From contig NZ_AMRK01000004.1 of assembly GCF_000299875.1 (NCBI RefSeq), forward strand, positions 1-64,000: a DNA stretch of 64,000 nucleotides, given 5' to 3'. The stretch's first letter is position 1, and every line of letters begins with the position of its first letter. Below the pieces are notes generated by a model. It saw only the letters and a list, made by a program, of their open reading frames with translations, did not search any database and had not been told where the DNA came from. Shown here one piece after another: positions 8,568 to 16,231 of this stretch. Both the position numbers and the translations under genes were made by a program. This DNA is from Celeribacter baekdonensis B30 (GTDB taxonomy: Bacteria; Pseudomonadota; Alphaproteobacteria; Rhodobacterales; Rhodobacteraceae).

Positions 8568-8991
8568 GGGACATCTCGGCCGGCCCTTTTTCGACCGCCT
8601 CGGCGCTCATCCACATGGGCTCCCAGATGTGACCGTCGGGATCGGCAAAGCTGCGCCCGTACATGAACCCGTGATCCTGCGCCGGGCAGGGATCGCCCGC
8701 ACCGCCCGCAGCCACGGCGGCGGCGGTAATGGCATCCACCGCCTCACGATCCGTACGGCTGATGCAAAGCAACACCTGCGCTTCGGACGCGGGGTCCACC
8801 CGGCGCCGGTCGGTGAAGCTCGACCATAACTCATGGGTCAGCAACATCACCCGGATCTCGTCGGATAAAGCCATGCTCGCAGCGAGGTGATTGGTAAACC
8901 TGGTGTCCTTGGTGAAACCGATCGCCTCGTAGAACGCCATGGAACGTTCAAGGTCTGCCACCGGCAGGTTTATGAAGATTATCTGTGACAT
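8557..8991 (-). CDS. VOC/glyoxalase-like protein
   Basis: 144 residues from the start at 8991, which follows AGGAGG; the longer upstream frame lacks a site and would run into the divergent regulator. Sequence pattern of glyoxalase-like VOC proteins: MSQIIFINLPVADLERSMAF, VLLCISRTDREAVDAITAAA, DHGFMYGRSFADPDGHIWEP (DPDGHxWE carries a likely metal ligand). First gene of the detox operon, transcribed divergently from the HxlR regulator. It may bind or break down an electrophilic metabolite; the reaction is unknown. Confidence 0.88.
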   Translation of the reverse strand: MSQIIFINLPVADLERSMAFYEAIGFTKDTRFTNHLAASMALSDEIRVMLLTHELWSSFTDRRRVDPASEAQVLLCISRTDREAVDAITAAAVAAGGAGDPCPAQDHGFMYGRSFADPDGHIWEPMWMSAEAVEKGPAEMSHAG

Positions 8992-9043
8992 CGCGTTTCC
9001 TCCTGAGTCGCGTCGTCGATATGGACAGGCTATGAGAATGAGA

Positions 9044-9079
9044 TTACAAAAAGCAACCATGACGTTACAAAATGAAACC
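9044..9079. promoter_or_regulatory. Two direct repeats overlapping the HxlR start (candidate operator)
   Basis: TTACAAAAAGCAACC (9044-9058) and TTACAAAATGAAACC (9065-9079) share 13 of 15 bases and start exactly 21 bases apart, two helical turns. They lie in the 67-base space between divergent starts and extend over the first codons of the HxlR gene, a good position for autoregulation and for control of the operon at 6509-8991. Confidence 0.5.
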
Positions 9080-9742
9080 AAATCGGCGAAAAGCCCCCAT
9101 GGCCGCTGGTACGGCGATGCCTGCGGCACGGCTTTCGGCCTTGAGCTTCTGGGAGAACGCTGGTCGCTTCTGATCGTGCGCGAATTGATGTTCGGGCCGC
9201 GGCGCTTCAGCGACATTCGCACAAACCTGCCGGGGATCAGTGCCAAGGTGCTGACCGAACGGCTTGCCGGGCTCGAGGCAAACGACGTGGTCCTGCGTTC
9301 AACCGCGCCCGAGCCTGCACCTGCACAGCTCTATGGCCTGACCGAATGGGGCTATGCAGCGGAACCGGTCATTCAGGAACTGGGCCGGTGGGCCGCCGCC
9401 TCACCGTTGCACGATCCGACACTTCCCCTGTCACCGGCTTCCTTCATGCTGTCGCTGCGAACGATGCTCGATGCCGAGGCGGCGCGGGACATGGAGGCGG
9501 AGGTGCTCTTCACCATCGGGACCGCGCAATTCACCGCCCGGCTCGCCAACGGTGCGATGCCTGTAATGCGTGGTAATGCGAGAGAACCCGACTTGCGGTT
9601 CGAAGCTCCCGCTGCTCCCCCCCTTGCGGCGGTCTTCTATGGTGGAGCTGCCCCCGAAACGGTGGGCGTGCAGATCACGGGTGCCCCGGATATGGTTCGC
9701 ACGTTCATCTCGCTCTTCAACCTACCACCCAAGTACGATTAG
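9059..9742 (+). CDS. HxlR-family transcriptional regulator
   Basis: 227 residues. The N-terminal HxlR winged helix (about 15-110) shows CGTAFGLELLGERWSLLIVR, FGPRRFSDIRTNLPGISAKV, LTERLAGLEANDVVLRS and LYGLTEWGYAAEPVIQELGR. The C-terminal about 100 residues resemble an SCP2-like ligand-binding extension seen in long HxlR proteins. HxlR proteins usually respond to electrophiles or phenolics and control an adjacent operon. The start at 9059 is chosen so the protein begins just before the winged helix; the open frame extends to 8939 inside the opposite gene. Divergent from the VOC-GST-DUF1428-VOC-SnoaL operon, which is its likely target. Confidence 0.88.
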   Translation: MTLQNETKSAKSPHGRWYGDACGTAFGLELLGERWSLLIVRELMFGPRRFSDIRTNLPGISAKVLTERLAGLEANDVVLRSTAPEPAPAQLYGLTEWGYAAEPVIQELGRWAAASPLHDPTLPLSPASFMLSLRTMLDAEAARDMEAEVLFTIGTAQFTARLANGAMPVMRGNAREPDLRFEAPAAPPLAAVFYGGAAPETVGVQITGAPDMVRTFISLFNLPPKYD

Positions 9743-9893
9743 GCATAAACGCCAAATGGTTAAAAGCCGCGCGTCGATATCAAGAGGCATAAAGCGCTTT
9801 GCGCTTTGCCTTGAAATTTCCTGCTGAGTCCTGCGCCAGTTTGTGTGCTCCCGTTAGCTCATCTCGGTTCATTTCATATGCCGCGCATGCCAC

Positions 9894-10120
9894 TCACATC
9901 TTGAAGATTGTGGCCCAACCAAACTCGGCGGCAAAAATAGCTGGCGTCTTACCGGCGAAGATCTGGAGTGTAGGGTTTGCACCAGCGGCAAGAAGAACTT
10001 CAAAGCATCGATCAGCTCCGACCTTGGCTGCTGAATGCAATGCGGTCCGACCAAGCGCGTCTTGCGCATCAATATCTACATGGCGATCAACGATGGCCTT
10101 TACATGCCTACATCGTTTCG
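9894..10120 (-). pseudogene. Ankyrin-repeat protein fragment (C-terminal)
   Basis: The minus strand encodes a good ankyrin unit without a start codon: VDIDAQDALGRTALHSAAKV, then GADRCFEVLLAAGANPTLQI and FAGKTPAIFAAEFGWATIFK before the stop at 9894. Upstream of about 10120 the similarity ends where an unrelated ABC-ATPase fragment begins on the other strand. I read it as the 3' end of a broken gene. Confidence 0.6.
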
Positions 10121-10125
10121 ATTTG

Positions 10126-10237
10126 TGTTGTGCAGACAGGTAGGATTGTAGAGGAGACCGAGCCGCGAGATCTGTTTTCAGCGCCGTCGCACCCCTACAC
10201 GCGGGCCTTGCTTGACGCGGTGCCCGGCGCGCATTGA
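10126..10237 (+). pseudogene. C-terminal fragment of an oligopeptide ABC transporter ATPase
   Basis: About 36 codons reading VQTGRIVEETEPRDLFSAPS, HPYTRALLDAVPGAH, then TGA. This is the typical DppD/DppF/OppF C-terminal signature (GRIVEEG...LF..P.HPYTRALL). No Walker motifs precede it; the rest of the gene is missing and replaced by the ankyrin fragment on the opposite strand. It marks a recombination junction near 10125. Confidence 0.7.
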
Positions 10238-10273
10238 TGTCACCGTACAAGCGCTGACGCCGAATGTGGCGAC

Positions 10274-11149
10274 CTAGTTTTTCACATTCAGCGGCATCAG
10301 GGTCTTGGCCAGTGCCAACGCCTGATCGGCAAGAGCGCTGCGCTTTGATCGGGGGCGGGCGGCGAGGAGGGGCAGGTCGATCGCCTTGGTTTCCACCTCT
10401 ACGATGACCAACTGACCCTCCGCCAGCTCGCGTAAGATCGCAGCGTGGGGCAAAAGGGCTAGGCCCGCCCCCTCTATGGCGAGACGGATCATCATGAACA
10501 GGCTGTCGGTGTGCAGAAAACGCCGATGCCGCGCGGTGCCAAAGGCGGGCGCGTGAGTGTGGTCGTGGATCGGCGATTGCCATCCATAGCTGATGATGGG
10601 ACAGGTGCCGAGTTCGGTGTCTGACAGCCGAGTGGTCGACAGACCCGGTTTTGCCACCCAAACCATTTTATACGCGCCGATACGTTCGAGCCGAAGGCGC
10701 GGGTCTTGCGGGTCTTCGGACAGGAACGCAAGGTCGAGCTGATCTGTCGCGAGGTGTTGCAGCAGCGTGGCCGACTGATTGACCTCAATTTCGAGGCGCA
10801 GGCTCGGTTGGGCATGCTCAAGACGCGTCGCCAGCGTCATCAACCACGTCGCGGCCACGGGCCCGTTTGCCCCGATCCTCAGCCGCGTCTCAACAGGCAG
10901 CGCCCCTTTGTGAAAGGAGAGGTCCTCGGTCAGACGCAAAACCTTGCGGGCATAATCCAAGAGTTCGTGCCCCTGCTCGGTGAGCGTCAGGCTTCGGTCT
11001 CTGTGAAGCAGCGTCACGCCCAGTTCTTCCTCCAGTCCCTGAATGCGTGCAGACACGGTCGGTTGCGAAATATTGAGCCTCTCGGCGGCCCGCCGAAAGC
11101 TGGACAGGCGGGACACCCAAAAGAAGGTCTCAAGGCTGTGGGTTTGCAT
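10274..11149 (-). CDS. LysR-family transcriptional regulator
   Basis: 291 residues. N-terminal LysR winged helix-turn-helix (about 3-62): LETFFWVSRLSSFRRAAERL, NISQPTVSARIQGLEEELGV. The C-terminal periplasmic-binding-like effector domain starts near residue 90 (RLRIGANGPVAATWLMTLAT) and includes AIEGAGLALLPHAAILRELA. It is transcribed away from the RraA-like gene with a 105-base shared promoter region, the usual LysR arrangement, so that gene and the following LuxR solo are likely targets. The effector is unknown. Confidence 0.93.
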   Translation of the reverse strand: MQTHSLETFFWVSRLSSFRRAAERLNISQPTVSARIQGLEEELGVTLLHRDRSLTLTEQGHELLDYARKVLRLTEDLSFHKGALPVETRLRIGANGPVAATWLMTLATRLEHAQPSLRLEIEVNQSATLLQHLATDQLDLAFLSEDPQDPRLRLERIGAYKMVWVAKPGLSTTRLSDTELGTCPIISYGWQSPIHDHTHAPAFGTARHRRFLHTDSLFMMIRLAIEGAGLALLPHAAILRELAEGQLVIVEVETKAIDLPLLAARPRSKRSALADQALALAKTLMPLNVKN

Positions 11150-11176
11150 GTGCGTTTCCGGTGATTAAGATTTTCT

Positions 11177-11187
11177 ATCACAATGAT
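11177..11187. promoter_or_regulatory. Dyad in the LysR/RraA intergenic region
   Basis: ATCA-CAA-TGAT, a short perfect inverted repeat between the divergent LysR and RraA-like genes. Size and position fit a LysR recognition box, but it is short and could be chance. Confidence 0.35.
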
Positions 11188-11254
11188 CAAGTAAATCAGG
11201 TGGACGAGCAAGGCTATCCGATTGCGTAATAGAAAAAATCAACTGGAATCTGAT

Positions 11255-11929
11255 ATGACCTATGCTCTCGACCCCATGCCCACTCCCGTCTCCGGCCCGC
11301 TCTTGTCGCGGCTCGCACGCTTTGAGACTGTCCTCTTTGGACACTTCTTGGATCGGGGGGTGCTTGATCCCGGCGTGGTACCTGCGCTCCCCGTGGGCAC
11401 CGTCACAGGGACGGCTGTCACCCTGAGCCTGCCGGGGCTGGATTCAACTTTGTTGCACCACGCCACCGGGCTTTTGCGTCCCGGCGATATTCTGGTGATC
11501 GACCGCCGGGGGGACCGCTCGGCGGCCTGCCTCGGCGGCGGTGTGGCACGGGCGATCCTGAATGCGGGGGCCGCCGCTGTGATCATCGACGGTTGTCACA
11601 CGGATACGGACGAACTTGCCGCCATAGGTTTACCCGTCTTTAGTCGCGGGGCCTCGGTTCTGACCACGCGGCTCCAAGGGCAAGGGGGCGCCCTTAATCG
11701 CCCCGTGTCTGTCGGCGGTGTTCCGATTCTTGCAGGCGACGCGATCCTCGCCGATGCTTTGGGGGTCGTGGCGATCCACGCTACGGAGTTGGAACACAGT
11801 TTGACACGGGCAGACGCCCTTTTGGCGCTGACCAAACGTACGATTTCCGGCGTTGAGGCGGGACAGCGGATTGGTGATCTCTCCGGGGCCAGCGCCATCG
11901 TGGACAGCCACATGCTCTCGGAGGACTAA
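11255..11929 (+). CDS. RraA/HMG-aldolase-like protein with altered active-site motif
   Basis: 224 residues of the RraA-like fold (RNase E inhibitor A, HMG/CHA aldolases, old name dimethylmenaquinone methyltransferase). Landmarks: LLRPGDILVIDRRGDRSAAC, GGGVARAILNAGAAAVIIDG, LPVFSRGASV, VSVGGVPILAGDAILADALG. Aldolase members carry DGxxRD and a GE-type motif. Here DGCHTD replaces DGxxRD, so the Arg is Thr while the Asp is kept, and the Glu of the GE motif is Gly. Aldolase activity is therefore doubtful. Start at 11255 is the most likely ATG; 11222 (TTG) is an alternative. The LuxR solo starts four bases after its stop. Confidence 0.75.
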   Translation: MTYALDPMPTPVSGPLLSRLARFETVLFGHFLDRGVLDPGVVPALPVGTVTGTAVTLSLPGLDSTLLHHATGLLRPGDILVIDRRGDRSAACLGGGVARAILNAGAAAVIIDGCHTDTDELAAIGLPVFSRGASVLTTRLQGQGGALNRPVSVGGVPILAGDAILADALGVVAIHATELEHSLTRADALLALTKRTISGVEAGQRIGDLSGASAIVDSHMLSED

Positions 11930-11932
11930 GTG

Positions 11933-12625
11933 ATGGCGTCGATCCCACAGCTTGTCGATGCGGCCTTTGCGGCCTGTCCCGAGGGCGCACTGGGTCTAAT
12001 CTATGATTATGCGGCGACGCCGTTTTCCTCTGATCCGGCCAAGTTTGCGCTGCCGGATGTGATCGAGGCCCGCGGTGGGGCCGAGCGGTTGGTCGCGGAT
12101 TGGTGCGGGCAGGCGCTTTATCGTACGGATCCGGTCCAAAACGTGGCCGCTGGTATCACCCGCCCTTTTTCGTGGAGCTACCACCCACAGGAGCCTTCTG
12201 TTATTGCACGGGATTTAGAGCGGGCAGAGGTGGGGGAGGTGTCCGAGCGTCTGCTCGGCTGGGCCCTAGCACGCGGGATCACCGTGCCGCTGCATCTGCC
12301 GGCACAGGGGTTTGCCACAATTACGGTGTTTTTACCGGATGGCGCGCGTGCGCAAACGATCCTCGCGGATTTTGCCCTTGCGGCACATCGGTTGCAGGAT
12401 CAACTCACCCCCGTTTTGCCTCAGTTGCGCAACCCGCTGAGCCCGCGCGAGGCAGAGTGCCTGTCGCTGACGGCGAATGGGTTGTCAGCCAAACAAATCG
12501 CCTATGCATTGGATCGCTCCGAGAGCATGGTGGTCAAGCATCTTCAGGCGGCGGGGGTGAAATTGGGAGCGCGCAACCGCAGTCACGCGGTCGCCATCGC
12601 CACACGTCAGCGCTGGATCTCTTGA
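11933..12625 (+). CDS. LuxR solo with autoinducer-binding domain (PipR/OryR-like pocket)
   Basis: 230 residues. Autoinducer-binding domain about 10-150, then a LuxR/FixJ helix-turn-helix at about 165-225 (LSPREAECLSLTANGLSAKQ). Aligned by eye to LuxR/LasR, the pocket residues are: W57 equivalent L53, Y61 equivalent W57, D70 equivalent D66, P71 equivalent P67, W85 equivalent W81. The Tyr-to-Trp exchange together with loss of the first Trp is the known hallmark of the PsoR/OryR/PipR subfamily, which responds to plant-derived small molecules rather than acyl-homoserine lactones. No LuxI gene is present. GGAGG precedes ATG 11933. A proline-iminopeptidase-like gene, the usual neighbour of this subfamily, lies 0.9 kb downstream. 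Confidence 0.88.
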   Translation: MASIPQLVDAAFAACPEGALGLIYDYAATPFSSDPAKFALPDVIEARGGAERLVADWCGQALYRTDPVQNVAAGITRPFSWSYHPQEPSVIARDLERAEVGEVSERLLGWALARGITVPLHLPAQGFATITVFLPDGARAQTILADFALAAHRLQDQLTPVLPQLRNPLSPREAECLSLTANGLSAKQIAYALDRSESMVVKHLQAAGVKLGARNRSHAVAIATRQRWIS

Positions 12626-13365
12626 TAGGCCCGCGCCGCCGCGTCCCGTATCAACCCGACATCCGAGGTTGCGCTGACTAGCGCATAGCCGCGCGCGAAC
12701 AGAGCTGACGGGGCCTCATTTGGCAACGCCGCCCCGCCCAAAAGTTTCCCTGTCGCGAGGATGCTTTGTTCGGCCTTCAGCAACGCTTCTGACAGTTCTG
12801 GAGAGCCAAGATCTCCAAAGGCGCCATAATCGGTGGTCAGATCAAGCGGCCCGAGAAACAGCATGTCGATACCGGGTGTTGCGGCAATGACGTCGATGGC
12901 CTCAAGCCCTGCGCGGCTTTCAATCATGACCGCGACCAAAAGGCTCTCATTCGCCTGCTTTGCATGGTACGTATCCGCGCCATAACGCGCCGCTCGTGAG
13001 ACCGTGAACTGCGCGCCACGCCGTCCGATAGGCGCATAGCGGGCCGCCTGCGCGATGGCACGCGCCTCGTCTCCCGAGCGGACATCCGGCACCATGATTC
13101 CGTCAAACCCCGCATCGAGCAGCGGTTTGATCGCGGCTGGCGAGCCGTCCTGTGCGCGGGCCATGACAAAAGCATCCGAGGTGCTGCGGATCGCCCGCAA
13201 GCTGTGCAGCAAACTGCCAAGGTCCGTGGCCGCATGTTCGCGGTCGACGATCATCAGGGGAAAGCCCGCCAGTCCGATGATTTCGGCCACATCGGGCTGG
13301 TTGAGGAACAGAAAGGCTGCGGGCAGCTTTTCACCGGACAAAAGGGTTTGGCGCAGGGGTTTCAT
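12607..13365 (-). CDS. HpcH/HpaI-type class II aldolase
   Basis: 252 residues, matching the HpcH/HpaI aldolase/citrate-lyase-beta barrel: AGFPLMIVDREHAATDLGSL with the base His (DREHA), FVMARAQDGSPAAIKPLLDA with substrate Arg, DGIMVPDVRSGDEARAIAQA, and MIESRAGLEAIDVIAATPGI then DMLFLGPLDL. Such enzymes cleave 4-hydroxy-2-oxo acids to pyruvate or an aldehyde-related product using a divalent metal. Its 3' end overlaps the LuxR gene 3' end by 19 bases on the opposite strand. It is divergent from the hydrolase gene at 13497 and may share its control. Confidence 0.9.
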   Translation of the reverse strand: MKPLRQTLLSGEKLPAAFLFLNQPDVAEIIGLAGFPLMIVDREHAATDLGSLLHSLRAIRSTSDAFVMARAQDGSPAAIKPLLDAGFDGIMVPDVRSGDEARAIAQAARYAPIGRRGAQFTVSRAARYGADTYHAKQANESLLVAVMIESRAGLEAIDVIAATPGIDMLFLGPLDLTTDYGAFGDLGSPELSEALLKAEQSILATGKLLGGAALPNEAPSALFARGYALVSATSDVGLIRDAAARAYQEIQR

Positions 13366-13419
13366 GTGCAGGCTCCATTTTGACTCCGTTCTAAAGCCGA
13401 CGTGTAGGGTTGGCAGGGT

Positions 13420-13438
13420 GTAAGATGTTGCAGCTTAC
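13420..13438. promoter_or_regulatory. 19-bp imperfect dyad in the aldolase/hydrolase divergent promoter
   Basis: GTAAGATGT-T-GCAGCTTAC, seven of nine positions paired, in the 131-base space between HpcH aldolase (minus) and the iminopeptidase-like gene (plus). Size and symmetry fit a lux-box-like site for the LuxR solo, but no known consensus is matched. Confidence 0.4.
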
Positions 13439-13496
13439 GTGGGGGGCTTGAGCTGCGGCAAAGTGCAGAGACATAGACGACCAAGGACGCCCAGTT

Positions 13497-14417
13497 ATGC
13501 TTGCTGCCCCCGACATCCAACATTCCTCTACCCAAGACGGCCTTTACCCCTTTCGGGATCACATGACCTGGTATCGGGTGGTTGGAAACCTGCGCAGCGG
13601 ACTTGCGCCGCTCGTGGTGGCGCATGGCGGTCCGGGATGTACGCATGACTATGTGGATGCCTACAAAGCGATCGCGCAAACCGGGCGCGCTGTGGTGTTT
13701 TATGACCAGCTTGGCAATGGGCGCTCGACGCATTTGCCGGATGCCTCCCCCGATTTCTGGACTGTTGAGCTGTTTCTGGCGGAGTTGGATGGCCTTTTGT
13801 GTCATTTGGGCATTCAGGACGACTATTGCCTGCTCGGGCAAAGTTGGGGCGGAATGCTTGCGGCAGAGCATGCTGTTTTGCGCCCGAAAGGGCTTAAGGC
13901 GCTCATCATTGCCAATTCGCCCAGCTCGTTTCGCACATGGGTCGAGGAAGCCCTGCGCCTGCGTCACGATCTGCCAGACGGCCTGCATGAAACGCTGTTG
14001 GCCTACGAGGGAAAAGGCGAATTTGACCATCCCGCCTATCTTGCGGCAACGGACGTGTTTTATCGCAACCACGTCTGTCGTATGGACCCTTGGCCTGCGG
14101 AAGTGGTGGCGACGTTTGATGCGATTGCGGCTGATCCGACGGTTTATCACACGATGAACGGGCCGACGGAATTCCATGTTATCGGCACGCTTAAAGACTG
14201 GACCATCGAGGATCGCTTGCACCTGATTAAGGCCCGGACTCTGGTCCTGACGGGGCGTTTTGACGAAGCGACCCCACGCGCAACCGAGGCCTATGCCAAC
14301 AACATCCCCGGCGCGCAGTGGCTGATTCTCGGCAAGTCGAGCCACATGCCGCATGTCGAAGAGCACGATCTGTGCATGTCTGTTGTCGCTGATTTCCTGA
14401 ACCGGAGCACCAAATGA
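13497..14417 (+). CDS. Proline-iminopeptidase-family alpha/beta hydrolase (S33)
   Basis: 306 residues. Family landmarks: oxyanion motif [27 protein letters not shown] (the family DQRGxGxS box), nucleophile elbow [11 protein letters not shown] with catalytic Ser, late acid in [11 protein letters not shown], and catalytic His in [11 protein letters not shown]. The S33 group includes proline iminopeptidase, tricorn-factor-like enzymes and L-amino-acid amidases. Genes of this type are the classic neighbours of OryR/PipR-type LuxR solos. The stop overlaps the next start (ATGA), so it is coupled to the nitrilase-type amidase. Substrate is inferred to be an amide or peptide-like compound, not shown. 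Confidence 0.9.
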   Translation: MLAAPDIQHSSTQDGLYPFRDHMTWYRVVGNLRSGLAPLVVAHGGPGCTHDYVDAYKAIAQTGRAVVFYDQLGNGRSTHLPDASPDFWTVELFLAELDGLLCHLGIQDDYCLLGQSWGGMLAAEHAVLRPKGLKALIIANSPSSFRTWVEEALRLRHDLPDGLHETLLAYEGKGEFDHPAYLAATDVFYRNHVCRMDPWPAEVVATFDAIAADPTVYHTMNGPTEFHVIGTLKDWTIEDRLHLIKARTLVLTGRFDEATPRATEAYANNIPGAQWLILGKSSHMPHVEEHDLCMSVVADFLNRSTK

Positions 14418-15244
14418 CTGTTTTTGCCGCCCTCCAACTGTGTTCGACCGCCGATGTGGCACAGAACAACGCCACCATCGAGGCGCTTGTGCGCGATGCG
14501 GCCCGTCAGGGCGCGCAGGTCGTCAGTCTTCCAGAGGCCGCCAATATTCTTTTGAAAGATCAGATGGCCTATCCGCGCCTCTGCCTGCCCGAGGCCGAAG
14601 ATACGACGCTGGCGTTGTGCGTGTCGCTCGCTGCGGAGTTGGGCATCTGGCTGCACACAGGCTCCTTGCTGGTGCGTACTGAAGATGGCACTCGGGTGTG
14701 GAACCGCGCGCATGTGATTTCGCCCGAGGGTCGGATCATCGCCTGTTATGATAAGTTGCACACCTTTGATGTGGCTCTCGGCGGGGCAGGGGATTTTATT
14801 GAAAGTCGCGCCGTGTCCCCCGGCGAAAAAGGCGCGGTGATCTGCGATGCGGCGGGGCATACGCTTGGCTTGTCAATTTGCTACGATTTGCGATTTGCCT
14901 ATCTTTTCCGAGCATTGGCGACGGCGGGGGCCAATGTCCTGATGATTCCAGCCTCCTTTTCGCCGATCACAGGCCCGTTGCATTGGGAGGTGTTGCTTAA
15001 GGCGCGTGCGATTGAAACAGGTGCCTATGTGGTGGCCGCTGCGCAATGCGGGATGCGCGACGGCGTCGCGACCTTCGGGCAGTCGCGCATCATTTCCCCG
15101 ATGGGCGAGGTTTTGGCCTCTGCCGGGGATGTCCCCTGTGTGATTTTGGCGGATATTGTCGCGGAGACTGTTGCCAGTACACGCCGCCGCTTGCCAGTTC
15201 TGTCGCAAACCCGTGAGATTGGGAAGGTCACTTATGCCAGTTGA
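14414..15244 (+). CDS. Carbon-nitrogen hydrolase (nitrilase superfamily amidase)
   Basis: 276 residues with the Glu-Lys-Cys triad of the superfamily: E in [13 protein letters not shown] in [12 protein letters not shown], and C in [20 protein letters not shown]. The C-terminal [20 protein letters not shown] and [15 protein letters not shown] are typical of the Nit1/Nit2-like omega-amidase branch. Such enzymes hydrolyse linear amides to acid plus ammonia or amine. Four-base overlap with the preceding hydrolase shows coupled translation. Next to eutBC and an importer, a role in releasing ethanolamine or ammonia from an amide is plausible but inferred. Confidence 0.92.
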   Translation: MTVFAALQLCSTADVAQNNATIEALVRDAARQGAQVVSLPEAANILLKDQMAYPRLCLPEAEDTTLALCVSLAAELGIWLHTGSLLVRTEDGTRVWNRAHVISPEGRIIACYDKLHTFDVALGGAGDFIESRAVSPGEKGAVICDAAGHTLGLSICYDLRFAYLFRALATAGANVLMIPASFSPITGPLHWEVLLKARAIETGAYVVAAAQCGMRDGVATFGQSRIISPMGEVLASAGDVPCVILADIVAETVASTRRRLPVLSQTREIGKVTYAS

Positions 15245-15289
15245 GGGGCCATTTAACGCGTCGAATACGGCGCAAAATATCACATGTCA

Positions 15290-15307
15290 AAAATTGGCGC
15301 CAATTTT
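15290..15307. promoter_or_regulatory. 18-bp perfect palindrome before the importer operon
   Basis: AAAATTGGCGCCAATTTT, perfect over all 18 bases, 64 bases before the hydrolase start at 15371. It lies in the only sizeable gap (126 bases) inside the plus-strand block 13497-23049. A regulator dimer site is likely; GntR protein 20193-20846 is one candidate. Confidence 0.55.
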
Positions 15308-15370
15308 AGCGCCGATTATGGTGCCTTTTTTGACCAAAGGCTATGGTGCGTCTAAACCGAAGGATTCGCG

Positions 15371-16231
15371 ATGATGTCCAACCCATGTGCGCGCGGAAAA
15401 ACCAGCCTTAACCCTTCACCCGATCCTCTGGAAGGCCTGCCTGCTGTCACTCTGTCAGGCACCGATTGGCGCTATGCCTTGCGGCCCGCCGAGGCTCCGG
15501 GGGCCCCGCTGCTGATCGCGGCCCATGGCAGTGACAGGGATGTTCATGGCCTGCTCACAGGTCTGGACCTTGGCGGTGCCGTGTCCCTTCTTGCGCCGCT
15601 GTTTCCGGCGCAGATTGACGATCACGATGCAAGTGATGATTATAAATTCCTGATCGGCGGCGGCACTGACTACCTGCACCTCATGGACCGTATTCTGGCC
15701 GAAGCTTTAGGGCGTCTGGGCCATAAGCCGCGCTGTATTTGGCTCTTTGGCTTTTCCGGCGGGGCGCAGTTTGCCCAACGTTACGCCCTGTTTCGCGCCG
15801 CCGAACTGGACGGGTTGCTCCTTGCGGCTCCGGGCGGCGTGACGTTGCTGCGCGAGGATGTCGCGTGGTGGCCTGGTCTTGACGGTGCTGAGGCGGCCAC
15901 GGGTGCAGAGCTTGACAGGGAGGCTCTTATCACTCTGCGCACGGCGCTTTTCGTCGGCGGCGAGGATCGCGCAAAAGGGGTCGTCAATCGCGGTCCCGGC
16001 ACACGCTTTGGATCGGCACAAGCAGGCCTCGCTGGAGCGACGCGCATCGATAAGGTCCATGCGCTGCGCGATAGCCTCACGGCTCTGGGTGCGCCTGTGA
16101 CCCTAACTCTCATTCCAGGTGTGGGGCATACGCTTGCCCCCTGCGCCGAAGCGGCTTCGCATGTTTTGCGAAACTGGCTTGATCAACAACAAGCAAGCAC
16201 CGTTCATACCCTCAACAGGAGTTCCAAATGA
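15371..16231 (+). CDS. Alpha/beta hydrolase (esterase/depolymerase-like)
   Basis: 286 residues. Motifs: LLIAAHGSDRDVHG (oxyanion loop), WLFGFSGGAQFAQRY with nucleophile Ser in GFSGGAQ, ALFVGGEDRAKGV as the acid region, and LIPGVGHTLAPCAEAA with the His. No signal peptide is seen; residues 1-20 are polar. It starts the importer operon: AAGGA precedes the ATG and the stop overlaps the binding-protein start (ATGA). The substrate is unknown; the tight coupling to uptake suggests it acts on the imported compound. Confidence 0.8.
   Translation: MMSNPCARGKTSLNPSPDPLEGLPAVTLSGTDWRYALRPAEAPGAPLLIAAHGSDRDVHGLLTGLDLGGAVSLLAPLFPAQIDDHDASDDYKFLIGGGTDYLHLMDRILAEALGRLGHKPRCIWLFGFSGGAQFAQRYALFRAAELDGLLLAAPGGVTLLREDVAWWPGLDGAEAATGAELDREALITLRTALFVGGEDRAKGVVNRGPGTRFGSAQAGLAGATRIDKVHALRDSLTALGAPVTLTLIPGVGHTLAPCAEAASHVLRNWLDQQQASTVHTLNRSSK

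Noticed and set aside
5849-10240. Direct repeat of the tRNA-Arg 3' end marking an attachment site
   Set aside because: I looked for a copy of GTTCGAGTCCTCCCGGGAT near the right edge of the accessory segment and saw none; no integrase gene was seen either.
13362-14462. 366-codon minus-strand frame under the iminopeptidase-like gene
   Set aside because: Antisense shadow produced by third-position GC bias; no family features or ribosome site, and the plus-strand gene has full catalytic motifs.
15330-15358. TTGACC-17-TAAACC promoter-like pair before 15371
   Set aside because: Transcription would start inside or after the ribosome site of the gene, so it cannot be its normal promoter.
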